From contig VIKE01000002.1 in NCBI GenBank assembly GCA_008080565.1, positions 79,334-143,333 of the forward strand: DNA of 64,000 nucleotides, written 5' to 3'. Source of the stretch: Rhodocyclaceae bacterium. Its GTDB lineage: Bacteria; Pseudomonadota; Gammaproteobacteria; Burkholderiales; Rhodocyclaceae. The notes below the pieces were generated by a model, which worked only from the letters and a program-made list of their open reading frames with translations, made no database searches and was not told where the DNA came from. Made by a program: the position numbers and the translations under genes. Shown piece by piece: positions 18,322 to 27,703 of the stretch (positions are counted from its first letter, which is position 1; each line of letters opens with the position of its first letter).

Positions 18322-19019
18322 TTTCGCGTCTCTGCCCGAATGCAAATCTGGTAAGTAAAAAACTCACGGACTGGCGCCCAATTTTTTATGCACATTGGAA
18401 GACGGTTTAAAAATCTATTGGCCACCCCCCCCCCTGCGTCGCCCCATCTTAGCGCCAGACAAGTTGCTGTTATATCGAGCCCACAATCGGTAATTAACGA
18501 ATTAGAGTCTCGCACGGTAAACCAGTGCAAATGGGTTCGATCAAATATTCCGCGATCACGTTTAGGAAAGTAACCATTAAAGAAGATCGCCCAGAGAGCA
18601 GAAAAGTGTCTAACGTTTGGCAAGCTAACGATAACAGTACCACTTTTATTCAAATATTTGACAGCCAATTCGAGGCAATTTTTTGGGTCAACCAAATGTT
18701 CTAAAATATCGGCAAATATAATGCAGTCGAATTTTTTTCCACCAAATAATTCATCCCAATCCAAAGCGTTTATATCACCGTTAAATACATAATCAAGTTT
18801 TTTGGCGGCTTCATTGGAAAAATCAGTATCAAGTTCAACCCCATAAACAATTCGCTTCGGCATATTATTTTTAAGCGATTGGCCAAGAGCGCCATTGCTG
18901 CATCCTATATCCAATATAAACATTGCATCCATAGGAACAAGTTGAACTATGTCTGAGCGCGAGGTTGTGTACGCCGTATTGCGTTCAGCAGAAATATTAT
19001 GCTCTGCAGAGTGACTCAT
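18318..19019 (-). CDS. Class I SAM-dependent methyltransferase with a ten-G homopolymer
   Basis: FILDIGCSNGALGQSL is the SAM-binding motif I and FDCIIFADILEHL is motif III of class I methyltransferases of the UbiG/SAM-11 type. GTVIVSLPNVRH follows at the expected distance. The 233-residue protein is full length as sequenced. Ten consecutive G (coding strand) at 18425-18434 encode three glycines near residue 196, and any change in tract length would shift the frame. The gene is AT-rich like its partner glycosyltransferase. A sugar O-methyltransferase role is inferred from context. Confidence 0.8.
   Translation of the reverse strand: MSHSAEHNISAERNTAYTTSRSDIVQLVPMDAMFILDIGCSNGALGQSLKNNMPKRIVYGVELDTDFSNEAAKKLDYVFNGDINALDWDELFGGKKFDCIIFADILEHLVDPKNCLELAVKYLNKSGTVIVSLPNVRHFSALWAIFFNGYFPKRDRGIFDRTHLHWFTVRDSNSLITDCGLDITATCLALRWGDAGGGVANRFLNRLPMCIKNWAPVREFFTYQICIRAETRN
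18425..18434 (-). repeat. Homopolymeric G10 tract within the methyltransferase gene
   Basis: The + strand shows ten C in a row; on the coding strand this reads as ten G covering three Gly codons and the first base of a Val codon. Tracts this long in surface-glycan genes are classical sites of slipped-strand phase variation. It is also a place where sequencing error is common. Confidence 0.9.
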
Positions 19020-19038
19020 TGCTTTGCTCCAATCTCAA

Positions 19039-21444
19039 TCAATGCGGTAAAGGTTCGGCTAGCCTGCCTCGCGCATACCCGGCATTTGGCATTATTGCTG
19101 CAAAAATAAAAATATAGAACATTAGACTGAGCCTCGGCACATCAATGAGACTGTCAAACAGCCCGACCGCCAGGAAACCGATGATCGCCGCAGAGGAATA
19201 GGGAGCAAATTCACGTTGCCGGGCATTGCTCAAGTTCAGGCGCCAGAGGGCTCCTCCAGTTAGCAGCAGGAACAACACTAAGCCTACGTAGCCTTGGTCG
19301 AACAAAACATTGACCAGAATATTCTTCGCATGCCACGGCATATGTTCATGGTCGCTACTGAAAAACCAGTGCTGCATATCGTTACCAAAGTCTCCGTTCA
19401 TCAGCAGGCTTTCGCCCCCCGAACCAGTCAACACGATGTCGTCAATATCCGCCGAACCGCTTTGGTTGCCGATACCGAGTGAGAACATCGTGATCCGAGG
19501 CGCGTACCAAGGACTGCCGCTCAGCACTGGTCCGACAAGCTTGATCCTGGCAGATTGCCAGCCGCCCTTGCCGGCCTTCACGTTAGCTCCCCCGATGGCG
19601 CAACCACCCACGTAGAGGAGATGCTTTTCGCAGACCTCAGCATGAATGCTGACATCAGTCCTGGCCCTGACCCGGAGCGTAACTTCGAATGGCCCGGTGG
19701 CGCCGAACTTCAGCCGCTGGGAAACTCGAAAGATGTCGCCAAAACTCATCGGATGGCGAGCCCCAACCAGTAGCAGCCAAGCCCCCTCACCTTCGCTAGC
19801 GATCTGATAGGTACCGGGAAATTTGCTGTCCGGAATCGCGAAGAAATAATTCGCCGGGTAACGCCCGAGTCCCTTCCCGAACCAGTGATCAATTGGAGTT
19901 TGCAGCATCGACAAACTTACGTTCCAGTGGTCGAAACGGCCATCAAGATCCTTGGATGAAGTCGAAAAGCGATCCCCCATGTAGCCGCCACCGATGAATA
20001 CCGAGATTACCGCGCATACAGCAAATGACGTACTCATGAAGACCCCCTGCCAACGCAACCCCTCGGGCCAGACCGGTCTGGGTACAAAAACTGCGCCCAT
20101 GGTGACGACAATTACAACAGCGAGCGCGGCACTCATACCCCATCTGGCATCGATCCCCCCCCAGTGATCAGCCACATTGGCAGCCGTAACTGCCAGGGCG
20201 AAGAATCCTGCCGCAGCGAAAACAGGATGTCTTCTTCGAATCATGGCTTGCGGGCCATGCAGGAACAGTAGCATCACTCCGAAAAGGACAAAATGCAGTA
20301 CATATGGCCCCTTCGGGAGGAAGCCTGCCACTAGCACCAGCAGCCCGCCAATCACCAGGCCAAGTAAGGCACCAGTCAGCAATAGAGAAAAGCCAATACT
20401 GCGCAACACCTGCGGAATCGCTAATGCCACCGCTATGACCCCCAGCAGCGCCATCAGCCCGCGATAGCCGCCGCCAGAAAAGACGAGGCCGGCCATGGTG
20501 GCGAGCAGGATCAGCGCGATGAACCAGCGCAAGGGACTCCAGGCCGGTTGTCCCATCGCCCCCGCTTTGGCACCCGTATGCATTCGCGTCTGCCAAGCCA
20601 GCAAAGGCAAGGCAACGAGTAGAGCCAGATAGACCCCACGCGAAAAAGTTGTCAGTGCGGCATAGGCTGCAAGGACGATCAGGCAGAGTGACAGCGCGTG
20701 CTGAAACCGTGTCCGGGCATGCCGCAACGCCCATATGGCAAACGGTACAGTCAGGAGCAACCAGCCGTCGAGCGCAGCACCGCCAACATGCATTTCCCAG
20801 AACATCGCGGTCGAGCGATAGTCGCTGGAAAAGTTGAGCAGATCGGTGAAGGCCAAGCGCTCCCAGAGGGCAGCCAAAGAGGCTGTACCGAGGCCAAGCG
20901 CCAAACCCCATGCCAGCATATGGTCGGCCTGATTCTCAGGATTTCGCCGCAGACGATTGATCAGCGGCATAAGGAGAAGCGCCAAGAAGAAGCTCTTGCC
21001 AATGCGTATGCTGTTCATTGGCCCGTCGTAGCCTTGATACCAGCCGAAAACGAAACCGCCAGCATCAGAAAAGCCACGTGACATCGAAATCAGGATCGAT
21101 AGCGACATCAGCGTTGAAAGACCGAAAAGCAGCAAAGAATGGCGCTGAGATTTTTTCTGTGCGCAATCGAGCCACGCCCGAGCATACCCACCGCTAGCCA
21201 TGGCCAAAACGAGTAGATCGACTTCTTCAAAAGTGATCCAGCCAGTCCAAGGGGCTAAGCCGATGATAGGCAGCGAGGCCGGGATGATAACCAGAAACCA
21301 AACTGTTCTCAGGTAGGCCAAGGCGGAGGCCGAAATGAAAAGTACCAATGCTACGAACTGTCCGAGCGGATAGTGCCACGCCAAGTAGCAACCAACGGAA
21401 AACGCGGCGAGTGCGGTCAGCAGATAGCCTGCACGGCTCAACAT
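19039..21444 (-). CDS. O-antigen ligase domain membrane protein with large soluble insert
   Basis: This 801-residue protein has about a dozen hydrophobic helices over residues 1-480 and two more at the C-terminus. Between them lies a soluble part (about residues 490-720). Its first part carries the Wzy/WaaL-like loop (FDHWNVSLSMLQTPIDHW, then FGKGLGRYPANYFF). The following 150 residues have alternating hydrophobic beta-strand character (FEVTLRVRARTDVSIHAEV, SGSADIDDIVLTGSGG) like a carbohydrate-binding beta-sandwich. WHAKNILVNVLFDQGYVGLV then returns to the conserved ligase tail. It could be the polymerase or ligase of this glycan. A G8 tract lies at 20155-20162. Confidence 0.78.
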   Translation of the reverse strand: MLSRAGYLLTALAAFSVGCYLAWHYPLGQFVALVLFISASALAYLRTVWFLVIIPASLPIIGLAPWTGWITFEEVDLLVLAMASGGYARAWLDCAQKKSQRHSLLLFGLSTLMSLSILISMSRGFSDAGGFVFGWYQGYDGPMNSIRIGKSFFLALLLMPLINRLRRNPENQADHMLAWGLALGLGTASLAALWERLAFTDLLNFSSDYRSTAMFWEMHVGGAALDGWLLLTVPFAIWALRHARTRFQHALSLCLIVLAAYAALTTFSRGVYLALLVALPLLAWQTRMHTGAKAGAMGQPAWSPLRWFIALILLATMAGLVFSGGGYRGLMALLGVIAVALAIPQVLRSIGFSLLLTGALLGLVIGGLLVLVAGFLPKGPYVLHFVLFGVMLLFLHGPQAMIRRRHPVFAAAGFFALAVTAANVADHWGGIDARWGMSAALAVVIVVTMGAVFVPRPVWPEGLRWQGVFMSTSFAVCAVISVFIGGGYMGDRFSTSSKDLDGRFDHWNVSLSMLQTPIDHWFGKGLGRYPANYFFAIPDSKFPGTYQIASEGEGAWLLLVGARHPMSFGDIFRVSQRLKFGATGPFEVTLRVRARTDVSIHAEVCEKHLLYVGGCAIGGANVKAGKGGWQSARIKLVGPVLSGSPWYAPRITMFSLGIGNQSGSADIDDIVLTGSGGESLLMNGDFGNDMQHWFFSSDHEHMPWHAKNILVNVLFDQGYVGLVLFLLLTGGALWRLNLSNARQREFAPYSSAAIIGFLAVGLFDSLIDVPRLSLMFYIFIFAAIMPNAGYARGRLAEPLPH

Positions 21445-21502
21445 ATCCTCGCCCTAACGAAGACCGCAACAACCGCTGGCACGACGATTGCGACCATGTT
21501 GC

Positions 21503-22747
21503 TCAGCGCTTTGTTGCAGAGTCGAGCAGTTTGGCCAACTGTGCCGTCCGCCCTTCACGTGAGGCATTTTCAACGGCCTGCCGGTGCGGCAGCGTGGCGC
21601 AGTCCTGCCGGATCGCATCGAGAAAATGTGGCAGGATTTCAGCGATTTCGGCGACCGAGTCGAGCCGAGCGATATCGGTTGCACCGGCTTGGCACAGCGT
21701 AGTAGCGGTGTCGCCCTGCGGGTCGGTCAAGGAAAGGATTGGGCGGTTGGCGCGCAGATATTCGTAGATTTTGGCAGGAATTTGCTCGTTGCAATTTGCT
21801 GCCTGCATGACCAGCAATCCGTCGGCATTGAGCATTTCAGCCAGCGCCTCACGGTAAGAAACAGGCGGTTGGCAGTCGAGGAATTCGGCGACGTTGTAGC
21901 GATTGGCGAGTGAGTGCAGAAGGTCGTCATGCACCGAAGCACGAAATCGAACGAACAGGCTACCGGCAGCAATCGCCCCACTTGCCTTGAGTTGCCCCAG
22001 TGCTTCGAAGAATTGTGTCGGATCACGCTCGGCTGGATAGACAATACCGCTATGCAACAGGGTAATCGCCCCCGGATGAATGCTCTGCCGTACATGGCCG
22101 GAATTTTCCGCGTTGATGAAGGTCTCTTCGTCATAGCCGTTTTCCAGCACCGCCACCCGCTCATCACAGAGAGGATAGCGCAAACGGTACGTACTAGCTG
22201 CCCCTGGCGTTGTGAAGGTGCTGTACCGCGCCGTGTGCAGCGTATGCTCCTCAATCGCCCGATAGCTTTGCCAAGTCAACGGGTCGGCCGGATAACCATC
22301 CTGGGCCATTGGATCCCGGAAGTCTGCAATCCATGGCAGGCTGCTCTTGCGCTGCAAATCGGCGCCAATCAGGTGGGCGGTAGCGATCGGATAGGTTGAC
22401 CAGATCGCCTCCGGCTTGTATTCGCGAATCATCCGCATGCCTTCACGCACGGCAGCGTATTTCCAACTGACCCAGCGGTCGGGCCTAGCCATACCCCCGA
22501 TGTAGCGACCTGCAATCGATAAATGGCGCGCGGTATCAAGTGCGAAAGGTCGGCTCACCACAGTATCCGGAGGAATATCCGCCATCAGGTCAGCGCTGGT
22601 ACGCTCGTAAGCCCGCGGATCGGCCGACAACACGAGGGGCTGCCAACCAAACTTGGGCAGGTGCTGCACAAAGCGCAGCGTACGCTGGATTCCACTGCTG
22701 CCTGCCAAGGGGGGAAAGTGGTAGGCAATCATCAGGACACGTTTCAT
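21503..22747 (-). CDS. Glycosyltransferase family 4
   Basis: The protein starts MKRVLMIAYHFPPLAGSSG, a standard GT4 opening with the glycine-rich loop. It continues with WIADFRDPMAQ and ends with the donor-binding region KIYEYLRANRPILSLTDPQG, which supplies the conserved Glu. ATG 22747 is preferred to the upstream in-frame codon at 22786 because it gives the typical N-terminus. Length (414 residues) is normal. It sits between the ligase-like and the GNAT/FemAB-like genes on the - strand and should add one sugar of the repeat unit. Confidence 0.87.
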   Translation of the reverse strand: MKRVLMIAYHFPPLAGSSGIQRTLRFVQHLPKFGWQPLVLSADPRAYERTSADLMADIPPDTVVSRPFALDTARHLSIAGRYIGGMARPDRWVSWKYAAVREGMRMIREYKPEAIWSTYPIATAHLIGADLQRKSSLPWIADFRDPMAQDGYPADPLTWQSYRAIEEHTLHTARYSTFTTPGAASTYRLRYPLCDERVAVLENGYDEETFINAENSGHVRQSIHPGAITLLHSGIVYPAERDPTQFFEALGQLKASGAIAAGSLFVRFRASVHDDLLHSLANRYNVAEFLDCQPPVSYREALAEMLNADGLLVMQAANCNEQIPAKIYEYLRANRPILSLTDPQGDTATTLCQAGATDIARLDSVAEIAEILPHFLDAIRQDCATLPHRQAVENASREGRTAQLAKLLDSATKR

Positions 22748-22797
22748 GGCTTCTCTAATTGCAAGGTAACAGCTTGTTCGGATCACTCATCACAGCC

Positions 22798-25617
22798 TCA
22801 ACGCTCTGCGGTCGCCTCTTGTGTCTGAGCAGCCATTACGGCGGCGCGGCGGGCATGCAGCTTCTTTAGCCATGCCCAACGATAGGCGGTCGCATGATAA
22901 ATGGTTCGGCTTTGCGATGTCCAACGGGTATGCCATTCCATGACCTTGCCGAAAAATTCGATACGGCGATACTTCTTTTCGGAGAACAATTGCTGGAACT
23001 GATCGTGGCGCATCAGCGTCGAGGGCGATACCGCCTTATAGGATTCGTCATACGCAGTTTTCAGAATGACCAGTACCTGATCGTCATGAACGCACAGGTC
23101 CATTGCCACCACCTTCTGGCCGAACCAGTAACGATATATGCGCCCACGCCCTTGGGAACAGTAATTTTCAAGCATATGTCGGTAAAAACGCCCCTGGTGG
23201 TTATCCGAGGTAATGGCCGTACCATCGGCACCCTTCCAGCCAGAGCCTTCAAGCAAGCCGTAGTCTTCGATAGACTTGGCGACCAACTCTGGCTCAGTGA
23301 TGCACTCGATCCTGGTTTCAATTCCGTCAGCCTGTAACTTATTACGTTGCTTGCGCGTGTTCTGCTTGAGATTCTTGCCGCGTGCCTCCCAATAGGCGTC
23401 AAAGTCGCCTTCAATATCAACCCACGCGGTCGCAATATAATCTTGGGTGCGAAATCGCTCGGTGTCTTCGGGCCGTTGCTGCAAGCGCGGATCCACTTGG
23501 CTCGCACCAAGTGCCAGCGTAACGCCGGGCAACTTTTGCATCAGGCGATAGCTTGCCGCCACCAAATCAAGGTTGCCATCTGCAATCCACGCGCCAAGAG
23601 GTAACTGCGATGGCTGGAAGGTCTGCCAAATCGCCTTGCGCCCCCGCTCCATGATGGCGGCAGCGCGCAGTTGGCCGCTCTCTTGGAGCAAGCAAAGACA
23701 CTCGCCGCCGGTGCCAAAAACTTCAAGCAGAGGGAGAAGGAAGGCCGATTCAAGAAAGGGCGTTCCGGGCCGTGAGCGTGCCAGCGCATCCCACTGACGT
23801 GATTTTTCAGCGAATTCCTTGATGGGAAGTATGGTCCAATCCATGATTTTTTCTCTTTGGGCATTGAGGGTATGAGCATGATCGTTAGTGACCAGGTTCT
23901 GGGAAGACATCATTGCTCGAATTGATTTTTGTGTATGCAACAGCGCTGCACCAAACCTCTGTCCGCTCGACTTGGCAACTCGGCCTGCCACTTCCTTGAT
24001 CATCAGAGCACAGCCGACAATCGTTCGGGGGTTAAAGGCGATGATGCCCCAGCGTTCGCGACGGTGACTCATCCAGATTTTCTTGTATTCGTCGTCGCCA
24101 ATCAGGAAATCAACCTCCTGAACTCGGTCTTCCTCAATGACATGGCGCATGAGGTAGCTGGTTAAAACAGTTCCAGGAGATAGCGAAGCATAGGCATGGT
24201 GATAGGCCACCTTATAAATGCTGGCCTTACCCCGCCCAACGATCCATAGCTGCGCAGCAATTGGCAGCCCCTGCAGGCGTGCGATGCCAAGTCGGAGCAT
24301 GCCGTTGGTCGCCAGCATGCGGACAAGAGACGGGACGAAGTCCGGATATGGCTCAGGTTTCTTCCAACTTGCCGAATACACCTCTTGAAAAACAGCGATT
24401 GCCGACTCAACATGCTCTGGGCCTGTCACGATTTCGAGCGTTCCACCCTCGGACAAGAATTCCCTATTACGCCGCTTGATGCTGCTACGCAGGTTAGCGC
24501 TCCGCTTACGCAGATAATCGTCCCAACCGCCTTCGACTTTCAAAAACCAGTTGCCGAAACAGAAGAAAGGCAACGGGATCCAGCCAGTTGCGCGCAGTTC
24601 GTTGAACAGCGCAGCATAATCTGGCGAATCCGGATCCATCGGTGCAAAGCGCATCAGATGGGTGCCACGACATTCCCGCGTTGCTTCCGACAATAGACTC
24701 CGAAGAGCCAGAAGATGGCCACCGTTGTTAACGAGTGGTGCGTAGAGCGATGTGTAGTAGTTGCTCAGGGACTCCAGTGCGCGGACCCCTCTCTGGAGCG
24801 TCCTCCGCAACGGCAGGATTACTGTCGGTCGAGCATAATCGGCGACAAAATAGTAGCGAATGTTTGGATCCTCTGGATATACCTGCTTCTGGAGCAGGCC
24901 AAACCAATCGATCGAGTCCTCAATGCTGTTCCGCGGGGCAAACTCATTAAGCTGGAAATTGCCCTCAATAAATTCTTCAATTCCCTCAAAAGCTCTAACC
25001 TCAACCTCTTTTGTCGAATCATCGACATTAGCGTGCGCGCGATTCGTACCGACGAGCCAACGTTTCAGCGCCTTGATTAGTTGATAAACAACGCTCATGC
25101 CCTCGTTCCTGAACAACTGGATATGCTGAAGGGTGCATTTATCTGGTGCCAACTCGGCGTTATTACCAGTCGAATCGCTCTGAGGCTCGATACTTTTCGT
25201 TGTAACGAACGAAGAAATTACTGTCGCTGTCTTGATGCAGGGAAAGACCGGAGCGTAGCGCGGGTCGACTGCATGGAACTCAATACTCCAGGAAAACCAG
25301 GGAAGAGCCTCCAGCAACTCCTCAAGCAAAGCAACATCAGCAATCAGGATAGGCATGATCTGAGACTGCTCCGGCAGGAACGTCGCCCAGCGCCCCAATC
25401 CACATGGCTGCAGGATCAGCGCTCCGACGACGACACCCTGCTCACGGAACAGGCAAAGGCGCTCACTACCACTAGAGAGGCGTTGGAGCAGAGGTCCGAT
25501 TACACTACTGTCGAAATAAGGGGGACCTCCATAAAACTCACCGTTGAGACGATCCCAGTCCGCTGCATAGTGCGCAAAGAGAGCCTTGGCTGGGTAAAAC
25601 TCCCAACTCACCGGCAC
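22798..25617 (-). CDS. Composite FemAB/GNAT-like acyltransferase (two complete modules plus a half)
   Basis: The 939-residue protein is far longer than the 350-400 residues of single members of the Acetyltransf_6 (BioF2/FemAB-like) family. Residues 1-170 resemble the first half of the module at 592-939: both share a WD-x-L segment, a P-x-F/L-x-S stretch, E-x-LCL and VDPR. Residues 174-591 form another complete module (DYLRKRSANLRSSIKRRNRE; SPGTVLTSYLMRHVIEED). A third module starts at Met592 (MDWTILPIKEF). Met174 is preceded by GAGGGC, a possible internal ribosome site. Relatives in exosortase loci are thought to transfer an acyl or aminoacyl group. Confidence 0.78.
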   Translation of the reverse strand: MPVSWEFYPAKALFAHYAADWDRLNGEFYGGPPYFDSSVIGPLLQRLSSGSERLCLFREQGVVVGALILQPCGLGRWATFLPEQSQIMPILIADVALLEELLEALPWFSWSIEFHAVDPRYAPVFPCIKTATVISSFVTTKSIEPQSDSTGNNAELAPDKCTLQHIQLFRNEGMSVVYQLIKALKRWLVGTNRAHANVDDSTKEVEVRAFEGIEEFIEGNFQLNEFAPRNSIEDSIDWFGLLQKQVYPEDPNIRYYFVADYARPTVILPLRRTLQRGVRALESLSNYYTSLYAPLVNNGGHLLALRSLLSEATRECRGTHLMRFAPMDPDSPDYAALFNELRATGWIPLPFFCFGNWFLKVEGGWDDYLRKRSANLRSSIKRRNREFLSEGGTLEIVTGPEHVESAIAVFQEVYSASWKKPEPYPDFVPSLVRMLATNGMLRLGIARLQGLPIAAQLWIVGRGKASIYKVAYHHAYASLSPGTVLTSYLMRHVIEEDRVQEVDFLIGDDEYKKIWMSHRRERWGIIAFNPRTIVGCALMIKEVAGRVAKSSGQRFGAALLHTQKSIRAMMSSQNLVTNDHAHTLNAQREKIMDWTILPIKEFAEKSRQWDALARSRPGTPFLESAFLLPLLEVFGTGGECLCLLQESGQLRAAAIMERGRKAIWQTFQPSQLPLGAWIADGNLDLVAASYRLMQKLPGVTLALGASQVDPRLQQRPEDTERFRTQDYIATAWVDIEGDFDAYWEARGKNLKQNTRKQRNKLQADGIETRIECITEPELVAKSIEDYGLLEGSGWKGADGTAITSDNHQGRFYRHMLENYCSQGRGRIYRYWFGQKVVAMDLCVHDDQVLVILKTAYDESYKAVSPSTLMRHDQFQQLFSEKKYRRIEFFGKVMEWHTRWTSQSRTIYHATAYRWAWLKKLHARRAAVMAAQTQEATAER

Positions 25618-26828
25618 ACTCCAACCACCGACTTACGCAGCACCATGCTCAGCGCGGCAACGAGCCAATTCATTTCATCGTCACTCAATGACTGGTGGCA
25701 AGGAAGATGTAGCAAGTGCAGGCGATAGTCTTGTGCCACGGAACAGGTTGAAATCGCCATTTCGTCCCAGCGCCAGACTGGCACGGCGAGTTGCTTCAAC
25801 CAGTAGAAACAGGGCATTGGATGCTCTATGTAAAGCGGAAACATGTAGGGAACGACGTGCTCAGGCAGTTCTGGATAGAGAGCCCGACAACTGGGCAAAC
25901 CGGCAACTGCCTCTAGCCAACGCCGATAGTTTGCCTGGCGCCGCTCGATGGTGACGCAGAGCGACGAATGATTGATCAACCAACGTGAACTACGCAACGC
26001 AGCCGTGCAGGCCGAATCAGACAGATACTGCGACGAGTGCGCGGAACGCAGGCGACGCTCGTCTTTGCCTGTTTGGGGGGCTTGATCGGCGAGAGCGCTT
26101 AGCTGACCATCGAGGTTGGCAATGTCGCCGAAAACAAGCCGCGGCTGACGTGCGCCATCTAGGCATTGCTTCATTCCTCGTAACTCAGCGAGCCAACCCG
26201 CTGGCTGTGTTTCAGCCACGGGATGAGAAGTTGAGTTCCGCGTGTACAACCAGCCGCCATCTGCGCTGGGGAAGAATTTGTAAGGACTGGATGCAATGAA
26301 CTCCCCATACTGTCCTGCTCCCTTAGCCTGATAACGATCAAAAAACAGCGTATGCGAGCAATCCTCCACAAAGGCTATTCCGCGCACATCACACCATTGT
26401 TTCAGTCGCGAAAAATCTTGGACAAAACCAAAAAAGTGAGTCGCCAGCAGTGCCTTGATCGACTTCACCGAACAACTGACCAGTGCGTCTAGCTCCACCA
26501 GATTGGGCGCTAGGTCCGCAGTTAGCGGATAGAGCAGGACTTCTGCCCCCAATGCCAGCGCCGGGTCGAGCATGGTGACGCAATGATAGGACGGAGCCAG
26601 CAAGGCACCATCGCAACCAACGCCGGCGCGCCGATAAGCTTCACCGAGCGCATAACGGCCGCGGCTATAGTGCGAGCCCACTCCCGTCAGCGGGGAAATG
26701 CTCTGCTGCAAACTTGCATCGTCAGCCTTGCTCAAATCAAGACCGCGTGGCAGCACCGGCACCCGTGGCCGTGGAAAACGACATTGAGATGGATCGAAAA
26801 CCTGATATTCAAGAGGCATGACCGGCAT
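25608..26828 (-). CDS. DegT/DnrJ/EryC1-like PLP-dependent protein
   Basis: The 406-residue protein carries features of the sugar aminotransferase fold. APSYHCVTMLDPALALGAE is the usual cofactor-side loop, ATHFFGFVQDFSRLKQWC and VEDCSHTLF provide the Asp that pairs with the pyridine nitrogen, and SSPYKFFPSADGGWL contains the candidate Schiff-base lysine. Members in glycan loci make amino sugars from keto sugars, though this one is diverged and might have another role. Its stop overlaps the next gene (GNAT/FemAB-like) by 10 bases. ATG 26819 is an alternative start. Confidence 0.72.
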   Translation of the reverse strand: MPVMPLEYQVFDPSQCRFPRPRVPVLPRGLDLSKADDASLQQSISPLTGVGSHYSRGRYALGEAYRRAGVGCDGALLAPSYHCVTMLDPALALGAEVLLYPLTADLAPNLVELDALVSCSVKSIKALLATHFFGFVQDFSRLKQWCDVRGIAFVEDCSHTLFFDRYQAKGAGQYGEFIASSPYKFFPSADGGWLYTRNSTSHPVAETQPAGWLAELRGMKQCLDGARQPRLVFGDIANLDGQLSALADQAPQTGKDERRLRSAHSSQYLSDSACTAALRSSRWLINHSSLCVTIERRQANYRRWLEAVAGLPSCRALYPELPEHVVPYMFPLYIEHPMPCFYWLKQLAVPVWRWDEMAISTCSVAQDYRLHLLHLPCHQSLSDDEMNWLVAALSMVLRKSVVGVCR

Positions 26829-26836
26829 TTCGATAG

Positions 26837-27703
26837 TTAGGGTGCAACCGACTTCTCAAGCCAGTCAAGCGTCGCCATCTCAACTGCCCTTCGCATCACC
26901 CCGGATGAGAAAGTGTGATCTGCCTCAGGAATATCCACACGCGTAATTCGCGATTTTGCCAATGCCCGGATTGCTTGTGCATCGGTTTGGCAAGCTTCGA
27001 GAAACTCCTTGGCTGTGTAGTCGTCGCCGCTGAGAATAAGAAGTGATGATTCTGGATACTCATCGAGCGCCTGCATCATCCGCTTCTGGAAGGGTTGCGT
27101 TACATCTGCAGAATTGGCACTGGGTTTCAACGTATGTCTTGCTCGCAGCCAACTCGAGGAAAACCCCAGCAATGCGCGCCCGATACCCAGTTTTCCACTT
27201 AGCAACTTGCGCCAGAATTCGCCCTGCAGCAACCGTTGAGCATAGTAGTGCTTGATGTGAGTCCGCGCCAATGTTGATTCCGAGCGAGCCCAAGGATTTA
27301 GCAGAACTAAACCATTTATTCGGGTATCCCGCGTTCGCAACCAATAGAGAAGGTTCGCCGTAGCAGCATCGCACAAGCCCCAAAGTACGATGCGTTCAAG
27401 CTTCGGACAATGTTGGAAAAAAGCTTCAATGGCTCGTTCGATATCGTCGTTGACTGTTTCAAAACCACGCAGATCACCCGAGCCATCCCCCATTCCGCGA
27501 TAGTCAAAACGCATAGTCGAATAACCCGCTTCGGCCAAGGCACGGGAAAGCAATAGAAACTGGCGATGACTGCCAACTCGGTACTGAGGGCCGCCAACCA
27601 CTACGAGAACTCCGGTCGCCTTGGCTAACTCGGGCACGGCAACAATACCAATTACCTGATCGCCAGCAACCTCGAAAGTGAAAGTACGTTCGGCATAGCT
27701 CAC
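26837..27703 (-). CDS. Exosortase A system-associated hydrolase 1 (alpha/beta fold)
   Basis: The sequence opens with FTFEVAGDQVIGIVAVPE and has VVVGGPQYRVGSHRQF, then STMRFDYRGMGDGSGD. These are marks of the alpha/beta-hydrolase subfamily named for its link with exosortase A. WGLCDAATANL sits at the nucleophile elbow and offers Cys rather than Ser. The C-terminal part has ILSGDDYTAKEF and PEADHTFSS, giving the acid and the histidine. The 288-residue length is normal. The start overlaps the stop of hydrolase 2. The substrate is unknown; a thioester made by the nearby ligase/ACP pair is one candidate. Confidence 0.88.
   Translation of the reverse strand: MSYAERTFTFEVAGDQVIGIVAVPELAKATGVLVVVGGPQYRVGSHRQFLLLSRALAEAGYSTMRFDYRGMGDGSGDLRGFETVNDDIERAIEAFFQHCPKLERIVLWGLCDAATANLLYWLRTRDTRINGLVLLNPWARSESTLARTHIKHYYAQRLLQGEFWRKLLSGKLGIGRALLGFSSSWLRARHTLKPSANSADVTQPFQKRMMQALDEYPESSLLILSGDDYTAKEFLEACQTDAQAIRALAKSRITRVDIPEADHTFSSGVMRRAVEMATLDWLEKSVAP

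Noticed and set aside
20168..20911. 247-residue frame in another frame of the ligase-like gene
   Set aside because: It is a shadow, and the true frame has clear membrane helices and ligase motifs.
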